A DNA stretch of 64,000 bases, taken from the NCBI GenBank assembly GCA_011032825.1, contig JAADJZ010000004.1, positions 1,240,001 to 1,304,000 on the forward strand, given 5' to 3'. Shown piece after piece: positions 1-11,368 of the stretch (positions within the stretch are counted from its first letter, which is position 1; each line of letters begins with the position of its first letter). The stretch comes from Massariosphaeria phaeospora. Lineage: Eukaryota; Ascomycota; Dothideomycetes; Pleosporales. The position numbers and the translations under genes are program-made. The notes under the pieces were generated by a model. The model was not told the DNA's origin. It worked only from the letters and a program-made list of their open reading frames with translations, and did not search any database.

Positions 1-754
1 ATGGCATTTCAAGTCTCAACTGCTCTTGATTCGGATATCGACAAGATCCTTTCCATTGTGTTCCGAAGCTACGGCGGCACGAACGAATACATCAACGCGG
101 TCTTCCCTAGGGGTCTAACAGATGGAGGACATCGAATCAGTGTTGAACGAATGCTCTTCATCAAGAGTGTTGCCAGCGGGGTTTGGTGGGACAAAGTTGT
201 CGACAGCCAGACCGGAGAAATCGTTGGGGGCGCAATGTGGAACTTGTGTGAGAAGGAAAAGCCCCCTGTGTTCGAAATGGACGGTCCGCCTGGGACTTGG
301 GGCAGTGAATTGGACAAGCGGTATGCCCAGGCACTCCAACGTTCTTTCGTCGAGGACGAAAGTAAACTCTGGGCCGCCAATAATTTGCCGCTTCTGGGTA
401 TGCCCGATCTCCCTCGTAGTCATGCGCCGATAACCCAATAACATAGGCTTGGCCATCATGGCAGTCTCACCAGAATATCAACGTCGCGGCGCTGGTTCCA
501 CGCTGGTCCAATCAGGCCTCAAGATCGCCGATGACTTGGGTGCAGCGGTAAGCCCAAATGAAGAATAGCATGCTCTAGCCTAACACTTTGAATAGACAAT
601 CCTTGTTTCCAACGATGCTGGGCTTCGCTTGTACGAAAAATTTGGCTTCGTCACAAAGAACGAGCGAAACTTGACTGTGTCAGAGGAGTTCGAACCGCAA
701 CCTGTAATCAGGGTATGGACTATGCTAAGGCAGAGAATAACAGGTCCTTATTAA
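1..754 (+). CDS. GNAT-family N-acetyltransferase
   Basis: Predicted 218-residue acetyltransferase that would transfer acetyl from acetyl-CoA to an amine; the substrate cannot be told. Exons 1-397, 447-547 and 596-754 join in frame through introns with GT-AG ends (49 and 48 nt). Splicing restores the GNAT core: beta4 LAIMAVSPEYQ followed by the acetyl-CoA loop RRGAGSTL (Q/RxxGxG/A), then ILVSNDAGLRLYEKFGF, the typical beta5-alpha4 end. Without splicing the frame stops at 441 just before this core, so the introns are well supported. The ATG is the first base of the window; an upstream start cannot be excluded, but the first residues look like a normal GNAT beginning. Family call is strong; the role is unknown. 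Confidence 0.85.
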
Positions 755-1016
755 TGAGGCTTATCTACCTTGTTTCGCTTGCTAGATGAAAGAAGCGAGG
801 GCTTATAGAAGTCATCTTAATAAACTATAGTTCTAAGAGGCTCTATAAATCAAAGCACCTAATTAGCTTACGCTGAAATTAAAAACTTTGCGAAAACTTA
901 GAGTACTTCATACTCGGGCCCAGGGTTTCTCCGAAAAATATTGAAAGATTCTTCGCGCGGGCAATCTCTTGAGATTTTTCGGAGAAACCTTGGGCCTGAT
1001 TTCGACCTTTCAGCTA
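755..1016. other. Intergenic, AT-rich, with hairpin
   Basis: No gene seen. Contains the inverted repeat at 917-996 and ends at the TA target site of element A. Confidence 0.6.
917..996. repeat. Imperfect inverted repeat / possible MITE
   Basis: Arms 917-939 and 974-996 are 23 nt each, match at 22 positions and enclose a 34-nt loop. The arm core is CCAGGGTTTCTCCGAAAAAT. It lies 20 bp from transposon A and fits no gene. It could be a miniature inverted-repeat element or a fold-back remnant; no clear target duplication is visible. Confidence 0.6.
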
Positions 1017-3126
1017 CCGTGTCCGTGCACCCAATGCACGGATTCAGCCAATGCACGCCGAACACCATAAACGCTCTATTAGAAATAAGGCTGTAGAGCC
1101 ACCTACAATTAATATTATCACAAGATATTCTAGTAGAGTACTATATTGATACTTGCGATCAACTTGTGCTACTTATATTTATCTGGAAGCTTGACGTTGC
1201 GGCCGCTACGCGTTAGGATAGCTAGGGCAGCAGATACGCCCTCTAAGGCCTCCGCAGCATCTCTAGTATCAACGCTGCGTTTGTAACGCTTTTTGCTCTG
1301 TAGAGATAGCTGCAGAGCCTTTCTTTTACCCTTTTGTAAAAATTGTAGAGCTTTTGTAGCGTCGCGAGCCTCCTTCTGGCGAGCGCGCTCTGCTGCCTTT
1401 TCTGCCATCTCCTTCTCCTTCGCTACCTTAGCTGCCTCCCGCGCCACACGCTTCTCCTCTGCAATTTTCTCCTTGTACAGCTTAGCTGCCTTCCTTAGCT
1501 CTGCTGTCTCTGCTTTTTGAAGTTGCTGTTCCTGATTTTCCTGCCCCTTGATTGACTAACGAACACGTGCCTCCTTTACTTTCCTTGGTGACTAGAAAAT
1601 AGCTCCACCATGATACTCCTAGCGCTGTTGAAAGTCTAGAGCTTTGCTCTTCTTCTTACGCTTCTTCTTAATAGATAGAGCCTGCTTAAGCCCATCCATC
1701 TTATGGTTGATTAGGTCATTTTGGACAGATAGGTGGTGGAGCGATTGACGAAGCTTCTGTGTATTCTTACTGCTCTAATTGCTTACTACAGAGCGTACAA
1801 GCCTATCCATCTTTCTCCAATCATAATCGCTAAGTGATGATATAGAGTTTTCTCTTGATTCTTGAGTTTTAGTGAATCTATCAAGGATAGGATTAGGATT
1901 AGGAGGTGATATGCCTGTTGCTCTAAAAGAGCTAAAGATTGTTGATTCCTTAAAGGAGGTCTCCTACGCCTTCTAGAATAGTGGAAAGAAGTCGCCTTTA
2001 GTGATAGAAAGGAGACCTTGGCTTGTTTGAAGGTAGTTTGATAGTTCTACTAAGTAGGCGGTTGATAGAGGCTTGAACATCGCTACATCGAGTGGCTGAA
2101 GCGTATGAGTTGAATGAGGAGGTAGAATAGCAAGGAGAATCTTGTTCTGATCACAGTAGTCGATAAAATCCATAGTGATATGGGATCCGTGGCCATCTAG
2201 GATTAGGAGTCGATAGAATCGTCGGGTCTTCTCTCTTGTACAGCGATCAAACACCTGCTCAAGCCAGGCAAGTCCAATATCGTTGTTCGTCCAGCTAGAG
2301 AGTGATGAGGTGATAAATACTAGGTGTTCTCCTGCCTGGATATCGTCTACCCAGCTTGATTGAATGCCCTTGTTGGCAGCCTCATAGATAAGGCTTGGAG
2401 GCAGAGCAGATCCATCAGCGCATATACATGCTAGGAGCGTAATCCATGCACAATTTCCATCCTGGATTGATGCCCTAACCTCCTTCTTCTCCCACATTCG
2501 TCTACTAAATATCCTCTTTGATCTACCAATAATGCCGATTAGGAAGCCTTTCTCGTCCATATTGTAGGTATGACGAGGATCTATCTAATATTGCTCAATC
2601 TTGCTGTGTAGAAGATGAAAGTAGAGGCGATATTTATCCTCTGAATCAGCTTTGTGGCGATTGCTGTCCATGCCAACTGTCCATTGTGATATGAGATGAA
2701 TGCTGTGTCGGTTGATAAAGCGGGTAACCTAGCTCTCGCTGACTAGCTCTTTAGCTATTGTTGATGCAAAATTTCGTATTATCTCTCTTGTAGGAGGTAT
2801 ATGTCTCTCTGTAAGTCGTTTGATATATCGCACAAGCTCCTGCTCTTGCTGTGGGTTGAGCTTTTGTTGATTGTTTGCAGTAGCTGCACGCGACGCTGTA
2901 ACACCTCGGTGTCTTCGCGATAGTGTACTGCGATCGACACCACGTCTAGTAGCAATTTCTGTATATGAGAAATCTTCTCCTGGCTCTCGCGATTCGATTT
3001 CATCAATTGCAGCCTGAATAGGGTCCATAGTGGTGGAGTTGTCGCGTGTTGAAGATTAGGGGGTTTTGACGTGTTTGGTGTTCGGCGTGCATTGGCTGAA
3101 TCCGAGCATTGGGTGCACGGACACGG
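1017..3126 (-). mobile_element. Element A: pogo/Fot1-like DNA transposon
   Basis: A 2110-bp class II element flanked by TA duplications (1015-1016 and 3127-3128). Terminal inverted repeats of about 50 bp (1017-1066 and 3077-3126) begin CCGTGTCCGTGCACCCAATG and differ at one position. TA target, 2-kb size and a CENP-B/pogo transposase place it in the Tc1-mariner superfamily, Fot1/pogo group. It is the same length and family as element F (33862-35971), 33 kb away in the same orientation. The transposase is interrupted by stops, so it is not autonomous. Confidence 0.93.
1169..3028 (-). pseudogene. Broken pogo-type transposase (element A)
   Basis: One uninterrupted register of 620 codons from ATG at 3028 to the stop at 1169 holds an N-terminal helix-turn-helix (TEIATRRGVDRSTLSRRHRG), a catalytic core and a Lys/Ala-rich coiled-coil tail ending KLPDKYK. 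Catalytic acidic residues are in YNMDEKG, LILDGHGSH and LQPLDVAMF; the last two are 35 residues apart (D35D). No frameshift is needed: the frame is broken only by several in-frame stops, for example at 2729-2731 where TGG has become TAG. This TpG-to-TpA / CpA-to-TpA pattern is what RIP produces. Confidence 0.88.
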
Positions 3127-3602
3127 TATAACTCCTAAATTAGTTAGCGCTCCGAATCCTTGCGACCTTGCAGGAATCTGAAACAACAGACGCCGTAGCT
3201 CGGGCACCGAATCTCCGCTACTGCTAGTAAATTTGTGACCAAAAGACATTGGCTTCTAGTAATGTCTTAGCCGTTGATGCGGCAGGGTACAAGAAGCCAA
3301 GGGGATGCACTCGACTAACATCATAATGGCCGAGGCACGTCATGCACTCGTGGAGTTGATAGGCTAAGTCGAAGTTGTAGGCATCGCACTGTCAGCTTCT
3401 CTCCACAGGACCGGAAGGTATAGCCCTTCTGCAGGTATGTAATTCGGAACGATCTAGGCTTGCACCATGTCCTCCACGGGCGCCGCTGATGCATTATTGA
3501 CCTTCAAGGCAGTTTCGTGAACGACAAAATCCATTGCTTGCTATAGCTGCGAGAGAGCTACGTCATCCACACCCACATATCATTGTTTCTCAGTTCCAGT
3601 CT
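3127..3602. other. Intergenic upstream of monooxygenase
   Basis: No gene or RNA recognised. It must hold the promoter of the flavin monooxygenase gene. Confidence 0.5.
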
Positions 3603-5428
3603 ATGATGCGCGCCAGTACATCTCCAGATCTGCCCTTCCGGCAGGTCGTCATCATCGGCGCTGGGTTTGGTGGCCTAGTGATGGCGTGCGAATTGAATCG
3701 GAAACTGAATTTCAACGACTTTGTCATCTACGAAAGGAACTCTGGTATCGGCGGTACATGGCACGAGAACAACTGTAGGTACACGATACAACACCTGCAT
3801 ACCCACTAATTGAAATACACAGATCCTGGAGCTGTATGTACTGTTTGTGTCGCGTGAAAGATGAGTTGTGACTGACAGGCTCCCGAGGCTGCCGACATAC
3901 CCGGCGCAGCATACCAAATTTCGTTCGCTCCGGAACCCAACTTTTCGCGTATTTTTCCCGTCTGGAGCGAATTGAACGAGTATATGCTCAATGTCGCTCG
4001 ACGTTACCAGATCTCGCAACATGTACGCAGTGGTATGGCTTGGGTAGGAAGCGCATGGTTGGAAGAAAGCAAAACTTGGAGGATCCAGTTGCAAAACACG
4101 GACACCGGCGACATCAGTTTCCAGGACTGTAAAGTCCTCGTCAGCGCGACTGGACACATGATTGACCCTAAGCGGTTCGATGTGAAGGGCAAACAGGATT
4201 TCCAGAGACGCATTGTGCATTCGAGCAAATGGTCGGCTGATATCGACCTGAAGGGCAAGAACGTGGTAGTGGTCGGGAATGGAAGTGAGTCTGCTTTCCC
4301 GCGGCTATGATTGTGCACGCTGACATGTAGTAGGCACTGCAGTCCAGCTAGTCCCGGCGCTTTTGAAAGATGTACAAAAATGTACCCAGATTCAAAGAGT
4401 ACACAACCCTATTCCGACGCCCATATCACGAGTTAAGATTTCCTAGGCACCTCAATGGATACTCAACCGACAGAACCCATGCGTCCCGGAGATAATCAGA
4501 CGTCTTCTCACCTGGTTCCCGTTCCTCTTCAGCTTTCTTTCAGCATTATGCTTTCTCGTAGTCGAGTCCTTTTACCATGTCCTTGGCAACCGCATCCCGC
4601 AGATGAGCAAAAAGCATATGAAGGACTGTGGAGTACCGCAAAAATACCATCCGCTTCTAACCCCATCGGTGCGTCACTTTCTCCCACTTCGATGTCATCA
4701 CTAATCTGCTGCCCAGTACCCACCAGGTTGTAAACGCTTGGTGTTCGCCGCAGAGTATTTGCAATGCCTGAAGAATCCGAAGATCGAATTAGTGCAAGAT
4801 GAGATCGTATCTCTAAGCAAGAAGTCCGTGATCACCAAACTGGGGAATGAGTATCCGTGCGATCTGCTTATTCTGGCCCATGGATTTGAATCGGAGAGTT
4901 TCAACCTTCCGTTAAAGGGCCGCGATGGGATCTCCCCTGAGGAACACTGGAAGACCGCCGGCGGCCCAAGTTGTTACAAGGGCATTGCCATGCACGGGTT
5001 TCCCAACTTCTTCATGATAAGAGGCCCGAACATGGCATCTGGGTAAGTGTGCTCCGACATTGGCGTACCATGCTCGAGCTGACACGGCAGCAAGACACAA
5101 TTCTGTCATATGGTACATTGAAGCGACTACTGCCTTGATTCTAAATGTCGCAGGCCCACTTATCAAAGGCAAAATGGACCTCGCTGAGATCAAGGAGGAT
5201 GCTGAGCTGGAGTATGTACGCGCCGTCCAGGCAGCCTGTCAGAAAGGCGTTTGGGGCTCGGGGTGCCATACGTACTACGTCAACGAGAGCGGGTGGAACC
5301 ACACTATGTATCCCTGGAGTAAGTCATTCTGTCTTTCGAGGAAATTGTGCTAATAGGGACCCTCAGATAGCTATAGTTTGTGGTTCTTCAGGTTCTGGAA
5401 GCGCAAGGATTGGATCTTGTCGGAGTGA
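3603..5428 (+). CDS. Baeyer-Villiger-type flavin monooxygenase
   Basis: Predicted 495-residue FAD/NADPH monooxygenase, expected to insert oxygen next to a carbonyl or to hydroxylate the cluster product. Eight exons: 3603-3774, 3823-3833, 3879-4284, 4334-4398, 4447-4668, 4717-5042, 5095-5318, 5367-5428; the sum is 1488 nt. The second exon is only 11 nt and restores NNYPGA. The FAD site GAGFGG lies at residues 19-24, GGTWHENNYPG follows, then a fingerprint-like FQRRIVHSSKW (169-179; consensus FxGxxxHxxxW, with the Gly replaced by Arg) and the NADPH site GNGSTA. The chain ends FWKRKDWILSE. ATG 3603 is the first in frame; 3606 is equally possible. It is convergent with the MFS gene, 241 bp apart. 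A Baeyer-Villiger rather than N-hydroxylating role is likely but not proven. Confidence 0.85.
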
Positions 5429-5669
5429 GCAGGGTTACTAGCCGAACCATGGGTAGACTAACTCGTATAAGAACTTAACATGAGGTGCAGGATGGACGTC
5501 GCAATGAAGTTATAAGTTATTGTCGGTTTATATCTTACCAGACTCCAAGCAATCTGCCCGGCGAGATCTCGATACGCTGGACTAATCAGCATTTTGCCAC
5601 GCGATAATGCTTGTTGGCTCTCGTCAGATACGTTATCTAATGATGAGCTGAACGATGAAATCCATCTAT

Positions 5670-7318
5670 TCAATAGTCGCATGTGTTATAGGCACTCTTT
5701 TGCCGCAACTGCTTTCCTTTCCAAAAGAAGATCCAAGGTACTGGTATCATAGCGACGCTAATAAACGCAAATATACTTCCAGCCCACTGGATGCCGAGCT
5801 TCTCATACATCTGGACAGTGAACAGAGGGAATATGGCGCCCAAGGTGAACCGCAAAAGCCCGTTGGCCGCCACAGCCGACGCCCCATTAGCTACCTGGTA
5901 TGTATCGACCAGATAGGTCAGAGACGCTAAGAAGACCGCAAGTGTGCCCCAGCCAAAGGGTACGCCAGCGAGCACAGGTACAATCCAATGCACGGATGGG
6001 CGTGGAGCCCATGCGAACCACTACTAGAAGTTAGACAGTGAGGATTTTCGAGGACGCCAGACTTACAAACAAGCCGATAGGCAGTAAGAAGCTGCCGAAC
6101 ATGGCGGCGTACAGCCGATGTTCTGGCGCTACCTTGCCATTGGTCCTTACCAATTCTGTCTGGTACTTGGTCTTGTCAAAATAACCAAAGGTAGCAAGGG
6201 CTAGAAAGAAACCTGATAGCACATCAACTTCACGAGTTCTCATAAGCAGGATTTACTCACCGACGACCAGGCCAATATAGGCCAGTCCGGTCTCTTTTTG
6301 ATTGAAATGGTACACGGTCAAGTAGACGTAACTGTAGGAGCCAAAGAAGGAGAAGATCATGGCGAAGTTGAAGCCAGTATATAGACTAATGAAGAAAGCC
6401 AGCGGCTGCAGTCTAGGTGAGCCGAGCCCCGGAGTTCAAGGTTGTACATACCTCCAGAAAGCACATATGCAACGGTCTCAACATGGCCGACTTGATCTTA
6501 TTCGCAACGGAAACTCTTTCCTTATCCGCTGAGAGATGATCGCCGCGCTTCTTAGCCTTCAGGTACTGAATCCGGGATTTGGACGTCTCCTGCATAAAGA
6601 GGATGGCCACACCAACGGGGGCGGCAATGAAGAGAATGACCCAAATGGAGTACTTCCAGTCGTTTTCGTATTGGTCTACGATATAGGCTCCAACCAGGGG
6701 ACCCAAAGTGGGACCAAGAAAAGGCGCGAGGATGTAAGTTAGTCCAACGAGACCGACTTGGTGCGGAGCCCACAGATCGGCAATGGTACCTGCCCCAACG
6801 GCCAAAACCCCAGAACCGCCAAAGCCTGCCAGGAATCTGAAGATGATGAGTACTGGCAGATTGTTCGAGGCTGCGGCGATGGCATTGAAGACAACTAGCA
6901 TGGGGAGATTTGTCCGGTAGATGATAAGGCGGCCATATAATTCCGAGATGGGAGCCGCAATGAGTGGACCGAGCGTGAAGCCAAGCGTGTACACGACGAT
7001 GGGGAGCAGCGCAACGGTTCTGCCGACGTCGAACTGGCGCATGACGTGCGGGAGACCAGCGACATAGGTCGAGGTGCCGATGGTGAGGGCGAAGCCATAG
7101 AGGGCTGGAATGGCGCTGTGCATCACCTTCTTCCACACTGGCCAGTTCTGAGGGTTCTCTGCGTTGGTGGGGTCATCCCAGGCCCGGACGTACGTGGCCT
7201 GGGGCAATATGGAGGCCTCTGAGCCGCGCTCTCTCGCGTCCATGGTGCCTTTCGCGGACGAAGCATACTGTGCGTCTTCGAACCTCTGAAGTTCGTGGGT
7301 TGACGCGTGCGCAGCCAT
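5670..7318 (-). CDS. MFS transporter, DHA1 drug:H+ antiporter type
   Basis: Predicted 502-residue plasma-membrane exporter. Exons on the minus strand: 7318-6452, 6405-6261, 6212-6067, 6020-5670; introns are 46-48 nt. The N-terminus is cytosolic and polar, followed by the DHA1 hallmark WDDPTNAENPQNW, a first-half bundle with FTLGPLIAAPISELYGR (motif A region) and LAPFLGPTLGPLVGAYI (motif C, antiporter signature). The second half includes RPLHMCFLEPLAFF rebuilt across intron 1 and GLFWFAWAPRPSVHWIVP across intron 3. It starts at ATG 7318. It shares a 662-bp divergent promoter with the P450 gene, which suggests co-expression. The likely job is export of the polyketide or self-protection; this is inferred from position. 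Confidence 0.88.
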
Positions 7319-7980
7319 GGTGAACACCTGGGGTGGGCGTTGTGGGAGCTAGAAGCAAGGCTGGGCAGTAGTTGGAGCGAGTACGCGGAGGGCTGCGGGA
7401 GACGGCGGGAGGCGCTGTTCGGGCTGTGGTGCAGCCATGATAGCAGCCTCGTCGTGCGAGTCTTGGAGGATGAGGGTGCGGGTTGAGCAATGCCCGTTGC
7501 GAGAGCATCCACGCCGCAGGCGAGTCCCGATGGAGCCCCGCTCCGTGAGCAGCGGACACGCTGATAGGCCTCGGGGTTGCGAGCGCATGCGGCCTCCAAT
7601 CTGCGAGCGCGCGCGGTAGATGGAAGCGTCTGACTGCAGATGGGCGGGATGCAGATCGTGATGTATCGGCCTCTATCGGGGGTTTCGCACAGACCGTCTC
7701 GCTTGGCCGACTGCGTGGGGTCCGCGGGTTCGTGGGTCCGTGCCCAGGCAGGCTGCGAGAGGAGGCGAGTAGCTCGGGAGAGGCTAGGACACCGGATGCA
7801 TCATGCATGCCCATGATTCACCGGCCTCTGGACACCGCGCACTCTCGGTGAAACGGGCGCCGCTCTGCAGCGCTCCTGGCGGTGAACCAACGAGCCGCTG
7901 CTCTGACATCGTCGCTCGGTGCGTGGTGGAAGCCTATCTGAGCTCCCCCCAAACTCCTCGTCCAAGGCCAGCACTGCGTC
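7319..7980. promoter_or_regulatory. Divergent promoter between MFS and P450 genes
   Basis: A 662-bp GC-rich spacer between two divergently transcribed cluster genes. The octamer CGGCCTCT occurs at 7667-7674 and 7822-7829, each next to a further CGG or CCG triplet, which is the kind of half-site Zn2Cys6 factors bind. The function of these octamers is a guess; no coding sequence is seen. Confidence 0.4.
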
Positions 7981-9862
7981 ATGGGCCTCCTCACTTCTCC
8001 TACTGTTCTGGCCTGCGTTGCCATCGTTGCATTGCTCATTGTTCGCAAGCTACGCGCTGATGGTGCCGAGAAGCAGCGATATGTCAAGCTCGGTGCGGGT
8101 CCGCCCAAGATTGTGGCTTCCAATACCTACGGGCTGAACATCGTCCTGACCATGCTCGTCTCCCTCAGCAAGCATCGCTTTTGGCACTGGACAAAGAAAA
8201 TGCTGGACGAGAATAACCACACGTTGGAAGTTCAGCTGCTGGGCGCACGCATGCTCTTGACTGATGACCCTGAAAATATCAAGGCGGTCCAGGACACTCA
8301 GGTATGCCCGTAGATTTGGTTTGATAGCAGCTGCTCAAGTCTTGTAGTTCGCAGAAGTAGCCAAGTCCAAGTTCCAACATGAGATATTCAAGCATATTCT
8401 TGGTGATGCTGTCTTCTCCAGTGAGTTCAAGTCCAATCACACACCCCATGCACGTGCTGATAGTGCCGATAGTGAACGGTGATGAGTGGAAAGGAGAAAT
8501 CACGTTCTTGAAGCACCATGTGCGTGAAGCGTTATCCCGTTCCATGGATTACATTAACACCTACAGATGAGCCGTGTACGGGATTCTGACTTCGACATAA
8601 CTGAACACCACACCAAAAACGGCTTCCAACTCCTCGCTCATCCAGAAATCGATGCTTTTGACGTTATTGATCGGCTGCAGCTGGACGTTGTAACACAAAT
8701 CTTCTGCGGAGAATCCACCAACTCCTTGACGTCGAATCAGCAGCCATTTCGCTCCGCCATGGACACACTATTGCGTATTGCTAGTTTCCGGCAGTTGATG
8801 GGGTAAGGCTACCACTTCTGGCTCTGGCTCTTACTGACCACGCCATCTACAGTGCTCCTGGCGTCTACCTCCGAGACGACTGGCTCGCCCCCAGAGCGAC
8901 AAGAGAGATTGATAATTACTTGAACGCATTTGCAGATAAAGCATATTCGAGAAAGGCAGAGGGTCACTCCCCAACACTGGTAGATGACTTGATACTTAAA
9001 GGCAAGCCGCGTGGAAATGTCAAGAATGCCGTCATCTCGACGCTGCTAGCAGGCAAAGACCCCACTACGACGACCCTGGCATGGGCATATTACGAGACAG
9101 CGCGCCACCCGGCTGTATTCAAGAGGATGAAAGCCGAGGTAGAAGAACAGTGAGTTATGCCGCATTGGAAGTGAGAAACATGGGAACCTCACACACCTCA
9201 GTATTGGAGTTGACCGGTTGCCTACGCAAAAGGATCTCCACAAGTTGAAGTTCATCAGAAACGTGATCAAAGAGACGCTTAGGGTGCATCACCCATGTAA
9301 GTAGCTTAGCTGAAGTTTGGCTGAAACGTGCTGACGTGACTAGTGGGATTCAATGCTCGCGTGCCAGTCAAGGATATGACGCTCCCACGAGGCGGCGGGC
9401 CAGATGGAAAATCCCCGGTGGCTGTTTTAGAGGGAACTCAGATCAGTACGTTGAGCAATCGTTGCCCTTGACCGTGTCTGACCCACTAGTTTACGGCCTT
9501 CTCTCCCTCCAGCACCGTGAGGACATTGGTGTCGAAGACGTTTCGGTATGGAAACCGGAGAGATGGGGTAAGGCTCAATCCCCTTTAGACTAACCCATGA
9601 GTATTACTGACATCCTGTAGAAACTTGGAAGCCCAGCAGCCAGTGGGAATATGTGCCGTTCAATCACGGACCCCGCATCTGTCCTGGCCAGCAATTTGCA
9701 AATATGCAGATGGAGTATTTCTTCGCTAGGCTGTGTCAGGAGTTTGAGAGCATTACACTGAGGCCAGACTCGCCGTCGCAAGAGGGCAAGGTGCGTTTGG
9801 AACTGAACACCAAAATGGCCTATCCAGTGTATGCGAATGCAGTTCCGCGTGTCCGTACCTAG
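7981..9862 (+). CDS. Cytochrome P450 monooxygenase, CYP52-clan-like
   Basis: Predicted 496-residue microsomal P450. Exons: 7981-8301, 8348-8420, 8473-8519, 8567-8802, 8853-9149, 9202-9296, 9344-9445, 9490-9567, 9621-9862 (1491 nt, in frame). The hydrophobic N-terminal anchor is [18 protein letters not shown]. The I-helix oxygen-binding motif reads AGKDPTTTT, the K-helix ExxR is ETLR, the PERF-type segment is KPERW, and the heme loop is [14 protein letters not shown] with Cys437 as the predicted heme ligand. The [17 protein letters not shown] style is typical of fungal alkane/fatty-acid hydroxylases of the CYP52 group, which fits oxidation of a reduced polyketide chain. The small-exon junctions are less certain than the motifs. 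Confidence 0.88.
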
Positions 9863-10386
9863 CAATGTTTTTACAGATCAGGTAGACCGCGCTTGATGGG
9901 ATTGAGGGAGTATACGCATGGGTGTGGCGACAGATGGCCCCGTACTAGGCTTAGTTCTTTGTTGGAAGTCCATAGACCCCATTGAGAAGTTTTGCGCAAA
10001 AATAAATAGGTCTCGATGTTTATTCCAAGGAAGAGCAAAATATGAGTCAAGAAATTGAGCCACCACCCAAATACATTTTGCGACTCTGATTCTACCTTCA
10101 GGGCTGTAGGGGGGGGTCCAGGGGCTGCTCGAGGTGCACGTGACCTATCTGCTAAGTTGTTCTTCTGCATCGACAGCATTGTGAAGTCGGTCATAGGATA
10201 TCCCAGCTTTATAGAATATATCTCTTCCGACCGGTGGAGATAATCAACATGGCCATTGATGATTTATTTTAGAAGATGCTTGCCTGACATTGACCTCGGG
10301 AGGTGCCTGTTACGCTCAAGCGAGAACTTTAGAACGCTTCGAACCTCATAACTCCTTCAACATCTAACGTACACAAATCTGCAAAC
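9863..10386. other. Intergenic, promoter of DUF829 gene
   Basis: No gene seen. It contains a run of eight G at about 10109-10116; otherwise featureless. Confidence 0.5.
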
Positions 10387-11274
10387 ATGACCCATACATC
10401 AATGCCATCAGATACAAACCCCTACGGCCACGGCTTCACAAACCTTTCACCAACAGTCATATACCGCACGCCGCCAAAGACCGCCACACCTTCCCACCAA
10501 GCAATCTCGAAAGATCCCCACCTCATCGTCCTCGCAACCTGGCTCAATGCCGAACCCAAGCACGTCGCGCAATATGCACTCGGCTACCAGCGACTCTTCC
10601 CAACCTCGCGCATTCTCCTCGTCACCACAGCCACGACCCATTTTCTCTTTCAGCCTACCGGCCAACGAATTCAAGAGTTGGGCCCTGCACTAGAAATTCT
10701 ACAAGACGTGCAAAACACTGAAAAGGTGCTACTCCACATTTTCTCGAGTGGCGGGACATGCGCAATGTACCAATTAGCGTCAGAATACCGCACCCAGACA
10801 GGGAAATGCCTGCCCGTCTCGAAAATCGTATTTGACAGCTGTCCTGGCACCGTCGGATACGCGTCCACGGTGGCCGCATTTTCGGTCAATCTGCCCAAGA
10901 ATCTTATTGCGTGGGGAATCGGGAACGCTTTTTACCGCGTTGTTTTCGGTATGTGGATCGCGCTTGAGACTGTCACAGGCCGGGAAAACGTTGTGCAGCT
11001 TGCATATGAAGGGTTCTGGAACGAGCAGTTATTTCCAAGGAATGCAGCAAGGCTGTATGTGTATAGCTTGAAGGACGAGTTGATAAGAGCGCAGGATGTC
11101 GAAGTACATGCTGAGGCGACCACGAGAATGGGTCAGGTGCGAAAGTTGAGATATAGGGATAGTGTACATGTGGGCCATATGTTTCAGGATCCCTCGAAGT
11201 ATTGGGGGAATGTTGCGAGTTTGTGGGATTCAGATTATCTATCTGGTCCTGGGTTGATCACATTGGCGTGGTAA
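10387..11274 (+). CDS. DUF829 / TMEM53-like alpha/beta-hydrolase (PaxU-like)
   Basis: Intronless 295-residue protein. It resembles the DUF829 (TMEM53) family, to which the indole-diterpene cluster protein PaxU belongs. Visible features: a hydrolase-like first strand LIVLATWLNAEPKHVAQYA, a nucleophile-elbow-like IFSSGGTCAM (residues 118-127), SCPGTVGY and a late VHVGHMFQDP that could carry the catalytic His. The biochemical role of this family in metabolite clusters is poorly known. It is tail to tail with the thioesterase gene, 94 bp apart, inside the cluster, so a pathway role is plausible. The family call is fairly firm, the activity is not. Confidence 0.75.
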   Translation: MTHTSMPSDTNPYGHGFTNLSPTVIYRTPPKTATPSHQAISKDPHLIVLATWLNAEPKHVAQYALGYQRLFPTSRILLVTTATTHFLFQPTGQRIQELGPALEILQDVQNTEKVLLHIFSSGGTCAMYQLASEYRTQTGKCLPVSKIVFDSCPGTVGYASTVAAFSVNLPKNLIAWGIGNAFYRVVFGMWIALETVTGRENVVQLAYEGFWNEQLFPRNAARLYVYSLKDELIRAQDVEVHAEATTRMGQVRKLRYRDSVHVGHMFQDPSKYWGNVASLWDSDYLSGPGLITLAW

Positions 11275-11368
11275 CACTGGGTAGTAACGGATATATCAGA
11301 AAAATGTACTATATTACAAGACGGTATGTGATCAGTCGTCTGATAGCACCTGTATACAAGTATCGAGT

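Noticed and set aside
3534..3602. N-terminal extension of the monooxygenase
   Set aside because: It would start with TTG; the first ATG in frame is 3603, a normal distance before the FAD site.
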